Positions 16,698 through 23,934 of a stretch of DNA of 64,000 bases are shown piece by piece. How positions within the stretch are numbered: position 1 is the stretch's first letter; the number at the start of each line of letters is the position of its first letter. The notes below the pieces were generated by a model. That model saw nothing but the letters and a program-made list of their open reading frames with translations. It was not told where the DNA came from and did not search any database. The stretch spans positions 44,201 to 108,200 of the forward strand of contig JAKPAC010000004.1 in the NCBI GenBank assembly GCA_029779645.1. The letters are read 5' to 3'. Origin of the DNA: Actinomycetes bacterium. GTDB lineage: Bacteria; Actinomycetota; Actinomycetes; Actinomycetales; Microbacteriaceae. The position numbers and the translations under genes were made by a program.

Positions 16698-17591
16698 TTA
16701 TGTGACGCGGGTGCCGACCAGCTCGGCCAGGAGGGTGCGGACGCGGTTGTCGATGTCGTCGCGGATCTCCCGGATCACGCTCAGCGGCTGGCCGACCGGG
16801 TCGGCGAGGTTCCAGTCCAGGTAGCGTCGGCCGGGATAGACCGGGCAGGCATCGCCGCAGCCCATCGTGACCACGACATCCGCCGCCTTCACGGCTTCGT
16901 CAGTGAGCGGCTTGGGGAACTCTCCGCCGAGGGTGACGCCGATCTCGTCCAGTGCGGTCACGATCGCCGTGCGGACCTCGGCCGCGGGGGCGGATCCGGC
17001 GGTGCGAACCATCACCCGATCGCCTGCGAGCTGGCGGAGGATGCCCGCGGCCAACTGGGAGCGGCCGGCGTTCTGGACGCAGACGAACAACACCGACGGC
17101 GTGCCCGCCGGGCCCTCTTCGGTGCGGCGCAGGTCGTCCAGGCGGGACGCGGTGAACGCGGCGGTGCGGGATGCCAGGAGGGGCGCGGTGCCGCGGCCGG
17201 CGAGCAGGTCGCGGGAGTCGGTGAGGAAGCGGGCGACGGTCTCGCGGTTGAAGACACCCTGGTAGCGGGCGGCGAGGTCGTCGACCATGCGGGCCCAGTC
17301 CGGCTCTTCGGTCGCGAGGGCGGGCGCGCCGAGGAGGGCGGTGACGCGGTCGGCTTCGTCGGGGTTGATCGAGTACCAGACCCGCCGCCCTTCCGGCTGT
17401 CGGACCACGAGGCCCTCGGCATGCAGCGCGGCCATGTGGTGGCTGACGGTGGGCTGGCGCAGTCCGAGCTGCTCGGCGAGCCGGCTCACCATGGCCCGAC
17501 CGCCGTCGGCGTCGCGGATCAGCTGGACGATCCGCGCGCGGGTCGGGTCGGCGAGCACCGCCAGCGCGGGAGCCTCCACCACCGAATCCAT
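16698..17591 (-). CDS. ArsR–ArsC fusion: regulator joined to arsenate reductase
   Basis: A 297-residue fusion. Residues 1-85 are an ArsR/SmtB winged helix (LADPTRARIVQLIRDAD, LRQPTVSHHMAALHAEGLV, GRRVWYSIN). Residues 95-150 resemble the three-helix linker domain. Residues 165-297 are an LMW-phosphatase-type ArsC (FVCVQNAGRSQLAAG, VTMGCGDACPVYPGRRYLDW). The same protein could bind the operator and reduce arsenate. No CVC metal site typical of As(III)-sensing ArsR is seen in the HTH part, so effector sensing is unclear. A 6-4-6 palindrome overlaps the start codon, suggesting autoregulation. Confidence 0.9.
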   Translation of the reverse strand: MDSVVEAPALAVLADPTRARIVQLIRDADGGRAMVSRLAEQLGLRQPTVSHHMAALHAEGLVVRQPEGRRVWYSINPDEADRVTALLGAPALATEEPDWARMVDDLAARYQGVFNRETVARFLTDSRDLLAGRGTAPLLASRTAAFTASRLDDLRRTEEGPAGTPSVLFVCVQNAGRSQLAAGILRQLAGDRVMVRTAGSAPAAEVRTAIVTALDEIGVTLGGEFPKPLTDEAVKAADVVVTMGCGDACPVYPGRRYLDWNLADPVGQPLSVIREIRDDIDNRVRTLLAELVGTRVT

Positions 17592-17605
17592 AGACCGCAG
17601 TCTAT
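17590..17605. promoter_or_regulatory. Putative ArsR box overlapping the fusion gene's start
   Basis: Perfect ATAGAC-N4-GTCTAT palindrome. The ATG of the ArsR–ArsC gene lies at its edge, so bound repressor would block initiation. It matches the box at 16679-16694 in arms and spacing. Confidence 0.6.
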
Positions 17606-17610
17606 CCAGT

Positions 17611-18867
17611 TCAGGTTTTCAGCGGCGAGTGACTGCCGGTCAGCTGGTTGCTGCGGGTGCGTAGCCGGCCAATCGCAGCGATGGTGGCCGCAGCGGCTCC
17701 CGCGAGTATCGCGATGATCGTGAGCACGATCGCGGACCCGGTCAGGTTCACCGCTCCGAGCCAGCCGGCGACCGGATAGGTGACCAGGAAACAGGCGTGA
17801 GACAGCGCGAACTGGGCGGTGTAGACGAGGTTTCGGTTCGAAGGCGTCGAGGCATCGGCGAGCAGTCTCGATGAGGGAGTGTTGACCAGGGACGTGCCCA
17901 TGCCGAGCAGCACCCAGGTGCCCAGCAAGACGGGCCATCCAGCCCCAGTCGTGGTGGCGACCACGGTGACCACCACCGCCGTGACCAGCCCGGCGACAAT
18001 GGCGGCCGCCCCGGTGAGCATGGTGCGGATCACGCCGAGCCTGCCGACCAGCCAGGGGATGTTCAACGCTACGAGGAGCGAGCCGATGCCGTAGCAGGCC
18101 AGCGCGAGAGCGAGGGCCTGGTCGCCGAGCCCGAAGACGCCGCGGGCGTAGACGACCGAGTTGACGAGGACGATCGCTGTGCCGGCGGCGACGACGATGT
18201 TGGTGAGCATGAGGAACCGCAGCGTCGGGGTGCGGGCGAACACCTTCGCGCCCAGCGGCAGTCGCTGCCAGAACGGCAGCGTTGGTCCGTCAGCCGGCTG
18301 GGCCGGCAGGGCTGTGAGCAGGACGAGAAGGGCAGAGCCGGCGAAGCCGAGCGCGGTGCCGACGAACAGGTTGTTGTAGCTGATCACCGTCAGCAGCGCG
18401 GCGGCGATCGTCGGGCTCAGCAGCGCTTCCAGATCGTAGGCGAGGCGGGAGAGCGACAGGGCGCGGGTGTAGTCATCCGGTTCGGGCAGGACCGACGGGA
18501 TAAGGGACTGGAACGCCGGGGTGAACGTTGCGGAGGCGGACTGCAGCACGAACACGAGGGCGTAGATCTGCCAGGCCTCGGTGACGAACGGCAGCATGAG
18601 CGCAATGCCCAGCCGGACCAGGTCCGCGGTGATCAGCACGGCCTTCTTCGGCAGCCGGTCGACGATCGCGGCGATCAGCGGGGCGACGCCGACATAGGCG
18701 AGCATCTTGATCGTCAGCGCTGTGCCCAGCACCGACCCGGCAGCGTCGCCGGCGATGTCGAACGCGAGCAGGCCCAGGGCGACGGTGAGCAGACCCGTGC
18801 CCAGCAGGGCGATCACCTGCGCGGAGAACAGCTTCGCGTAGGTGCCGTCGCGCAGCACCCGCAGCAT
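17611..18867 (-). CDS. MFS transporter of the ars island
   Basis: A 418-residue major facilitator with about 11-12 hydrophobic segments. The conserved cytosolic loop is seen in AAIVDRLPKKAVLITADLVR between segments 2 and 3. It resembles the small-drug/metal-export MFS proteins that often sit beside an ArsR gene in actinobacteria. The substrate is unknown; in this operon an arsenical or its modified product is possible. The start codon shares one base with the stop of the upstream arsR (TGATG), so they are translationally coupled. Confidence 0.85.
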   Translation of the reverse strand: MLRVLRDGTYAKLFSAQVIALLGTGLLTVALGLLAFDIAGDAAGSVLGTALTIKMLAYVGVAPLIAAIVDRLPKKAVLITADLVRLGIALMLPFVTEAWQIYALVFVLQSASATFTPAFQSLIPSVLPEPDDYTRALSLSRLAYDLEALLSPTIAAALLTVISYNNLFVGTALGFAGSALLVLLTALPAQPADGPTLPFWQRLPLGAKVFARTPTLRFLMLTNIVVAAGTAIVLVNSVVYARGVFGLGDQALALALACYGIGSLLVALNIPWLVGRLGVIRTMLTGAAAIVAGLVTAVVVTVVATTTGAGWPVLLGTWVLLGMGTSLVNTPSSRLLADASTPSNRNLVYTAQFALSHACFLVTYPVAGWLGAVNLTGSAIVLTIIAILAGAAAATIAAIGRLRTRSNQLTGSHSPLKT

Positions 18868-19238
18868 CAGCGGATCGCCTCTGGGGCAGGGTGGTCGCCG
18901 CGGTGATGGGCGGGGTCGTTGCTGAGGGTGTGCTGGGCCTGGAAGATCGCGTCCGCGACCAACTGCCGGGCGTGCTCGTTCGCAAGCCGGTAGAACACCT
19001 TCGTGCCCTCCTGCCGGGTCAGCACGATCCGCGCCAGGCGCAGCTTCGCCAGGTGCTGCGAGACCGCCGGTGCGGACTTGTCGACGATGTCCGCGAGATG
19101 GTTCACCGACAGTTCCTGATCCCGCAACGCGAGGATGATCCGGATCCGTGTCGCATCGGCGAGCATCGAGAACACCTCGACCGCGAGTTCGACATACTCA
19201 CTCTCCACCGACAGCGAACATTTCATATCTGCATGCAT
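18867..19238 (-). CDS. ArsR/SmtB-family repressor (coupled to the MFS gene)
   Basis: A 123-residue winged-helix regulator: MLADATRIRIILALRDQELS, then the recognition helix in SAPAVSQHLAKLRLARIV and wing RQEGTKVFYRLANEH. No CVC motif is present. The C-terminal helix carries His residues (ANEHARQLVADAIFQAQH), which hints at an alpha-5-type metal site as in SmtB; a lone Cys is at residue 7. The ligand is not known. The ATG at 19238 lies inside a palindrome. A second in-frame ATG at 19226 lies just after it and may be the true start. It is coupled to the MFS gene by TGATG. Confidence 0.87.
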   Translation of the reverse strand: MHADMKCSLSVESEYVELAVEVFSMLADATRIRIILALRDQELSVNHLADIVDKSAPAVSQHLAKLRLARIVLTRQEGTKVFYRLANEHARQLVADAIFQAQHTLSNDPAHHRGDHPAPEAIR

Positions 19239-19246
19239 ACGCAGAT
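19227..19246. promoter_or_regulatory. Putative operator at the arsR–MFS promoter
   Basis: ATCTGC-N8-GCAGAT inverted repeat with ATGCAT in its centre, covering the first codons of the upstream-most arsR start. Its arms differ from the other island boxes, so it probably serves a different regulator, namely the adjoining ArsR. Confidence 0.5.
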
Positions 19247-19277
19247 TATTTCATAGCCGTTGTCAGTCGGCGCCGTT

Positions 19278-19775
19278 TCACCGAGACCGGCGCTCGATGA
19301 GGATCGTGTCCCGCCAGGCGCCGGCGTGCGGACCCAGCTGCGAGCAGGCGATCCGCTCCCGCCGTCCGACGACCCGGAACCCTGCCTGCTCGTGCAGGCG
19401 CAGGCTGGCCGTGTTCTCCGGGAAAATGCTGGACTGGATCATCCAGTACCCGGCGTCCTCGGCCACGGCGATGAAGGCCTCGAGCAGCTGTCGTCCGATG
19501 CCGTGGCCGTGGTGGTCGGGGTGGATGTAGACGGAGTGCTCGATCACGCCCCGATAGACCTCCCGCGACGACACGAGGGACGCCGCCGCCCACCCCACCA
19601 CCGTCCCGGTGTCGCCTGTGGCGACCAGGCGGGCGTCGGGGATCTTCCCGGCGTTGAACTGCTCCCAGGACGGGGTCTGGGTCTCGAAGGTGGCTTCCCC
19701 GGCCTGGATGCCGGCGGCGAAGATCTGCTCGACCTGCGGCCAGTCCGCCGCCGTCATCGCCCGAATCGTTGTCAC
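19278..19775 (-). CDS. arsN1: GNAT acetyltransferase, ArsN1/phosphinothricin-acetyltransferase-like
   Basis: A 165-residue GNAT enzyme. The acetyl-CoA loop is seen in HPDHHGHGIGRQLLEAFI, with GYWMIQSSIFPENTASLRLH and the closing GFRVVGRRERI typical of the PAT/Bar family. ArsN1 members found in ars operons acetylate the amino group of arsinothricin, an organoarsenical antibiotic; that function is inferred here from context and family. The GTG at 19775 overlaps the stop of the flavoprotein gene (GTGA); another GTG three codons upstream is possible. Confidence 0.82.
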   Translation of the reverse strand: MTTIRAMTAADWPQVEQIFAAGIQAGEATFETQTPSWEQFNAGKIPDARLVATGDTGTVVGWAAASLVSSREVYRGVIEHSVYIHPDHHGHGIGRQLLEAFIAVAEDAGYWMIQSSIFPENTASLRLHEQAGFRVVGRRERIACSQLGPHAGAWRDTILIERRSR

Positions 19776-21097
19776 GAGCAGCACGAGCCCCCGGCGGAGC
19801 CGAGGTTGGTGGAGCAGACCCCCGTGGCCGGCAACGTCAGCTGGACTTCAGTGGCGGCCGGCATGTCGCCGTCCAACCACGCGGTGATGGAGCGGACCTG
19901 CTCGTAGCCGGTGGCGAGCAGGAACGTCGGGGCCCTTCCGTAGGACTTCATTCCGACCAGGAAGAACCCGGGCTCCGGGTGGCGCAGCTCGGCGAAGCCG
20001 TGCGGGGAGACGGTGCCGCAGGAGTGCAGGTTCGGGTCGATCAGCGGCGCCAGCCGCTTGGGGGCTTCGACGATGTCGTCCAGCTCGAGTCGGACCTCGC
20101 GCAGCATGCTCAGGTCGGGGCGGAACCCGGTCGCGTTCACCACCACGTCGGCATCCAGGAATGCGTTCTCGCCGCGGCGCCGCCCGACCATGCGAACCCC
20201 GCCATCGCTGTTTCGCTGCAGTTGGGAGATCTCGAACGAGTCAATCTGCTCGATGGCACCGGTGTGGACGAGCTGGTCGACGCGGGAGCCGAGCTTCGCG
20301 CGGTCGGCGAGCTCGCCGTCGGGGGAGGATGAGACGCGGATCGCGGAGGGGTTGCGGATCAACCAGGTCACCCGCGTCCCCGGCTCCTCCTTCGCGAGCT
20401 CGGCGAGGGCTATCAGGGTGTTCGCGGCCGAGTGCCCGGCGCCGACCACGACGGTGTGCTTGCCCGCGAACGACGCGCGGTCGACGCCCAGGACGTCCGG
20501 GAGAGCATGAAGCACGAGGCCGTCGACGTCATCGGCGCCGATCGGGTCCAGCCCGGTCGAACCGAGGGGGTTCGGGGTTGTGTAGGTGCCGGAGGCGTCG
20601 ATCACCGCGCGCCCGCTCAACTCCTCGACGGTCCCGTCGGGCGTCTGGATGCGCAGCACGAACGGGGTGGTGGCGCGTCCGGCTGTGCGGGTGCGGTCCA
20701 TGCCTTCCCGGGTGACCGCGACCACGCGGGTGCCGAACTGGATCCGCGACCCGATCTCCGGCAACGCCGCGAGCGGCTCGAGGTAGTCATCGACGAGCTC
20801 TCGCCCGGTGGGCGCCCGACCCTCATCGGCCGGCGCGGTCCAGCCGCCGGCCTCGAGCAGGCGACGGGAGGCGGGGTCGATCAAGTGCCGCCACGGGGAG
20901 AACAGTCTTGTGTGCCCCCAGAGCCGGATCGAGGAGGCGACCCGGTCGCCAGCCTCAAGGATCGTGAAGTCGATGCCCCGCTCGGCCAGGTTCGCCGCCG
21001 CCGCAAGCCCGATCGGGCCGGCGCCGATGATCACCACCGGCAGCGTCGCCAGCCGGTCGCTCGTCGCGGTGCGCGGTGTCAGGTCGAGCAGGGTCAT
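19772..21097 (-). CDS. FAD-dependent oxidoreductase/monooxygenase (ArsO-like)
   Basis: A 441-residue flavoprotein. The FAD Rossmann motif is VVIIGAGPIGLAAAANLAERG (key GAGPIGL, about residues 23-29) and the NAD(P)H motif TVVVGAGHSAANTLIAL. VVNATGFRPDL is the ATG-like hinge. The tail ends GGSCCS, a vicinal Cys pair that could bind arsenic or take part in redox chemistry. Such flavoproteins (ArsO and relatives) are regular members of ars operons, but their reaction is unsettled. GGAGG stands 7 bases before the ATG at 21097. It is the first gene of the minus-strand ars operon and divergent from an arsR. Confidence 0.85.
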   Translation of the reverse strand: MTLLDLTPRTATSDRLATLPVVIIGAGPIGLAAAANLAERGIDFTILEAGDRVASSIRLWGHTRLFSPWRHLIDPASRRLLEAGGWTAPADEGRAPTGRELVDDYLEPLAALPEIGSRIQFGTRVVAVTREGMDRTRTAGRATTPFVLRIQTPDGTVEELSGRAVIDASGTYTTPNPLGSTGLDPIGADDVDGLVLHALPDVLGVDRASFAGKHTVVVGAGHSAANTLIALAELAKEEPGTRVTWLIRNPSAIRVSSSPDGELADRAKLGSRVDQLVHTGAIEQIDSFEISQLQRNSDGGVRMVGRRRGENAFLDADVVVNATGFRPDLSMLREVRLELDDIVEAPKRLAPLIDPNLHSCGTVSPHGFAELRHPEPGFFLVGMKSYGRAPTFLLATGYEQVRSITAWLDGDMPAATEVQLTLPATGVCSTNLGSAGGSCCS

Positions 21098-21121
21098 GAG
21101 AGCGCCTCCAGAGAATATTGA

Positions 21122-21137
21122 TGAACGTCGATGTTCA
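21122..21137. promoter_or_regulatory. Putative ArsR operator 1 in the divergent promoter
   Basis: TGAACGTCGATGTTCA, a 16-base near-perfect palindrome in the 88-base gap between the flavoprotein gene and arsR. It lies closer to the flavoprotein start. Confidence 0.5.
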
Positions 21138-21167
21138 GTATGGGCACATGTATCGAAACCTGTCAAT

Positions 21168-21183
21168 ATCGACTAGTGTCGAT
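21168..21183. promoter_or_regulatory. Putative ArsR operator 2 just before arsR
   Basis: ATCGAC-N4-GTCGAT perfect 6-4-6 palindrome ending 2 bases before the arsR ATG. It has the same geometry as the ATAGAC boxes, so related repressors may bind. Confidence 0.5.
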
Positions 21184-21185
21184 GC

Positions 21186-21539
21186 ATGGTCACGTTGCTC
21201 GAGGTCACTGACGTCACCCCCGGGGGGGCGTGCTGCGCGCCGCTGATGAGAGAACCGCTCGGGCAGGCCGATGCCGAGCAGCTCGCCGTGACCCTCAAGG
21301 CTCTGGCCGATCCGGCGCGGTTGCGGCTGCTGTCGATCGTCGCCTCCTCCCAGGATCAGGAGGCGTGCGTGTGCGACCTGATCGACCCGATCGGGTTGTC
21401 CCAGCCGACTGTGTCCCACCACCTCAAGGTGCTCACCGAGGCCGGGTTCCTGTCCCGTTCCAAGCGCGGGACGTGGGCGTATTACCGGCTTATCCCGGAA
21501 GCGCTCGAGCAGGTCTCCGGGCTGCTGGTGACCGCTTAG
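21186..21539 (+). CDS. arsR: Arsenic-responsive repressor ArsR
   Basis: A 117-residue ArsR/SmtB regulator. ALADPARLRLLSIVAS is helix 1-2, and the metal site EACVCDLIDP holds the Cys-x-Cys that binds As(III) in classical ArsR. The recognition helix is GLSQPTVSHHLKVLTEAGFL with wing RGTWAYYRL. An extra Cys pair lies near the N-terminus (GGACCAPL) and could give a third ligand. It is divergent from the ars operon across two palindromes, so it likely represses both directions. Its 3' end overlaps by 4 bases that of the convergent gene on the other strand. Confidence 0.93.
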   Translation: MVTLLEVTDVTPGGACCAPLMREPLGQADAEQLAVTLKALADPARLRLLSIVASSQDQEACVCDLIDPIGLSQPTVSHHLKVLTEAGFLSRSKRGTWAYYRLIPEALEQVSGLLVTA

Positions 21540-22546
21540 TAGCGGTCCTTCTCCCAGAAGATGTATTCCTGGTCGTCGTCGGTGATGCCGGATTCGATGC
21601 CGATCGACCGCAGCCAGGCGTTCATCAGTCGGCAGAGATCGGCCAGCACGGCGCCGAGCTCATAGGTGGTCATGGGTTCGTCGACCGGCCGGAGTCGGTG
21701 GAAGGTCAGGCTCCAGGCGTCCCAGCTGTCTTCGATGTAGTCGGTCCAGCCCTCCGGCAGCGGGTCGGGGCGGCGGGGCTTGCCGCTCTCGTCGAGGCCG
21801 AGTTCGGGGGCGAGGTAGGCGAAGACGCGGACCAGGCCGTTTGCGGCGTTGAGGGTCCGGTAGGCGGCCGCGCCGATGTCGGCGCGCCAGGTGCGCTTGG
21901 CCTCGTTGAGCTCTGAGCGCAGGTGCGCGATCGCGTCGGTGAGGTGGTCGACGTGGTGCAGCGGCGACGGAGCGTGGACGGCGGTGTATTGCTCGATGCG
22001 GTTGTCGTCGACGTGCGCGGCCAGCGGCTTGCGGCAGGCCGCGTCGGTCTTGCTCAGGCCTTCGACGTCCTGGTAGGCGTCCGCGTCCTCGCCGCGCAGC
22101 CGCAGCGCGGCATGCCCGGCCTCGTGCCGGCTCAGGTGCTCGGCCGCGGCGATCACGTGGGAGATGAGCGCCTCGACGGACTCGACGTCTTCCCGGGTGG
22201 CGAACAGGACGTTCGCGGAGACCACGATGTCGAATGTGCCGTCGTCGTGCGGGAGGGTGATCGCCCCGGCATGTCCGGCGCCGCGGTCCGTGGTGTAGGG
22301 GTTGTCGTCGGCGCGGTCGGTGACCCGGTTCACGGTCGCGACCATGTCGCCGGTGAGCGTCAGGCGCCAGATCGACGTGTCCGGGAGCAGCTCGACGATC
22401 CCCGTCACCAGAGTCTGCAGCAGTCCCTGCTGCTCGATCATGAACGACAACGCGCCGGCGAGCTCCGGGTCGTTGTAGTCCTCGGAGAATCCGTCGAGCG
22501 AGATGCTGATCGGTGGGGCAGGAGTGTCGGTCATCACGGTCACCAT
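21536..22546 (-). CDS. Unknown island protein with an HEAGH motif
   Basis: A 336-residue soluble protein from the ATG at 22546 (an ATG four codons later is also possible). I do not recognise the family. At residues 141-145 it has HEAGH, which fits the zinc-metallopeptidase pattern HExxH, in the helical setting AAAEHLSRHEAGHAALRL. The third ligand is not certain. The second half is acidic and rich in Trp/Tyr near its end (WTDYIEDSWDAWSLTFHRL). It is the last gene of a minus-strand run that begins with the recombinase genes and includes a 55-residue zinc protein just upstream. Confidence 0.75.
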   Translation of the reverse strand: MVTVMTDTPAPPISISLDGFSEDYNDPELAGALSFMIEQQGLLQTLVTGIVELLPDTSIWRLTLTGDMVATVNRVTDRADDNPYTTDRGAGHAGAITLPHDDGTFDIVVSANVLFATREDVESVEALISHVIAAAEHLSRHEAGHAALRLRGEDADAYQDVEGLSKTDAACRKPLAAHVDDNRIEQYTAVHAPSPLHHVDHLTDAIAHLRSELNEAKRTWRADIGAAAYRTLNAANGLVRVFAYLAPELGLDESGKPRRPDPLPEGWTDYIEDSWDAWSLTFHRLRPVDEPMTTYELGAVLADLCRLMNAWLRSIGIESGITDDDQEYIFWEKDRY

Positions 22547-22598
22547 AGACGACCCCGACGACACCACTGCCGACGCGGCCCGGACGGGGGCTCGTGGG

Positions 22599-22766
22599 TC
22601 ACGGACCCCGCAGCGGGTCGATGGTGCGTTCGATGAGGCCGTGGGAGGGGCAGAGCCAGACCAGCTGCAGCGAGTCGTCCATGTGACCGGGCTCGAGCGG
22701 CTCACCGCAGGCCGGGCAGGTCCGGCCGGGTGGGAAGCCGTCGACGTCGACGGACCCGCCGGCCAT
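22599..22766 (-). CDS. Small zinc-binding protein (55 residues), unknown
   Basis: A 55-residue open frame that starts with ATG sharing one base with the upstream gene's stop (TGATG). It contains RTCPACGEPL and LVWLCPSHGLIER, so CPxC and C-x2-H could hold one zinc ion, as in minimal zinc ribbons. The family is not recognised. Tight coupling and the zinc pattern argue that it is real. It belongs to a run of four unknown genes behind the recombinase operon; two of them, this and the 128-residue one, carry small Cys/His clusters. Confidence 0.65.
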   Translation of the reverse strand: MAGGSVDVDGFPPGRTCPACGEPLEPGHMDDSLQLVWLCPSHGLIERTIDPLRGP

Positions 22767-23515
22767 CACAGCGAGGCCGGCGGGTCCGCGGCCAGCGAGT
22801 CGGGTTCGTTGACGAACGCCAGGAACCGTCGCCCCTTCTCGGAGGTGCGCGGTGCGAACACGCCCTGCGGGGTCATCATCGTGGTCAGCGGGATGGAGGC
22901 GAGCCCTGCCCGGTCGAGGTCCGCGGCGGCCTGGCCGACCGGGCCACGCCAGACGTTCTGCGGGACGCCGAGCGCGGTGCCCAATGGTCCGTCGATGCCG
23001 CCCATCATCAGGTTCGCGTGCTGGGCGTAGAGGTCTCGGGACTGCAGCCAGGTGGTGGGGTCGGTGAAGTAGTGCAGTAGCCAGACGTGCAGCTCGTCGA
23101 ACTCGTCGACCAGGCGGGTGAACTGTTCTCGCTCACTGGCCGAGAACGGCGCCCAGGACCCGCCGTTGGCGACCGCGGCGGCCAGACGTTGCCGCTTGTG
23201 CTTGCTGGCGGTCTCGGCCGCGGCGCGTTGCGCCCGGGTGACCGCGGCGATGAACTCGTCCGACCCGACGATGTCTTCGATCGTCGCGGTCTCGTCCAGC
23301 CGCGAGGTCGCGTCGGTGAGGGCCCGCGCGATCGCGACGTTGAACTCGTGCTGTCGCTCGGCCTGCCTCGTCTCCAGCGCGTGCGCGAGGGTCTCGGCGG
23401 CGAGCGGGCCGACGACCGGGACCAGCGAGAGCGCTGCCTTGCCCGCGAAGGCGAGCGTGTCCTCGGCGGGTTCGTGGGGCGGGACGAGCGCGTCCAGATC
23501 GGTCATGTCATCCAT
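22766..23515 (-). CDS. Unknown island protein, helical, 249 residues
   Basis: Family not recognised. The first part has a weakly hydrophobic stretch (AALSLVPVVGPLAAETLAHAL) that is too polar for a sure membrane helix, followed by long charged helices up to about residue 120 (HKRQRLAAAVANGGSWA). The 'P-V-V-G-P' start followed by a charged helical bundle is reminiscent of uncharacterised proteins found near defence genes, but that is only an impression. The stop is linked to the next gene by TGATG, and the start lies 6 bases after the upstream gene, so it is part of one operon. Confidence 0.75.
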   Translation of the reverse strand: MDDMTDLDALVPPHEPAEDTLAFAGKAALSLVPVVGPLAAETLAHALETRQAERQHEFNVAIARALTDATSRLDETATIEDIVGSDEFIAAVTRAQRAAAETASKHKRQRLAAAVANGGSWAPFSASEREQFTRLVDEFDELHVWLLHYFTDPTTWLQSRDLYAQHANLMMGGIDGPLGTALGVPQNVWRGPVGQAAADLDRAGLASIPLTTMMTPQGVFAPRTSEKGRRFLAFVNEPDSLAADPPASL

Positions 23516-23521
23516 GATGGA

Positions 23522-23908
23522 TCAGCCAGCCGACATCTCGGAGGGGTTCGTCCGCTGTTGTGTGTGCGCGGGGCAGAGGGTCCAGACCCACCCGCGGATC
23601 GTGACCTGCTGCGCCGGCTGGCCGCAGTCCTCACAGACGGTGGCGCTTTCGTCCTCGACATCCCGGATGATGTCTGAGAACCGGGCCGCGTCCGGGTGGT
23701 CGGCATCTTCGGGGTGCGCGTAGTAGCGGAGGGTGCCGAACTTCGTCTTGCATTGCTCGATGACGTAGCCGGGCGAGATCTCGGCGAGCTGTCGGTCCAG
23801 TCGGGCGAGAAGGTCGAACCATCCCGGGCCGACGTCGATGGTGTCCGCCCAGCCGTCCGCGATGCGGCCGGTGATCGCCTGGATCTGCGGGGGAAGCTCA
23901 TCGTTCAT
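23522..23908 (-). CDS. Unknown zinc-finger-like protein, 128 residues
   Basis: Two recognisable parts. Residues 28-65 hold GWFDLLARLDRQLAE and VIEQCKTKFGTLRYY, a pattern shared by many uncharacterised bacterial proteins. Residues 85-118 hold VCEDCGQPAQ and WTLCPAHT, so C-x2-C and C-x2-H could bind zinc. Function is unknown. It starts 26 bases after the end of the 849-residue recombinase-like gene, and 6 bases separate it from the next gene. These spacings place it in the same transcript. Confidence 0.75.
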   Translation of the reverse strand: MNDELPPQIQAITGRIADGWADTIDVGPGWFDLLARLDRQLAEISPGYVIEQCKTKFGTLRYYAHPEDADHPDAARFSDIIRDVEDESATVCEDCGQPAQQVTIRGWVWTLCPAHTQQRTNPSEMSAG

Positions 23909-23934
23909 GCTGTCGAGTCTGCCGTGGCCGTGGA

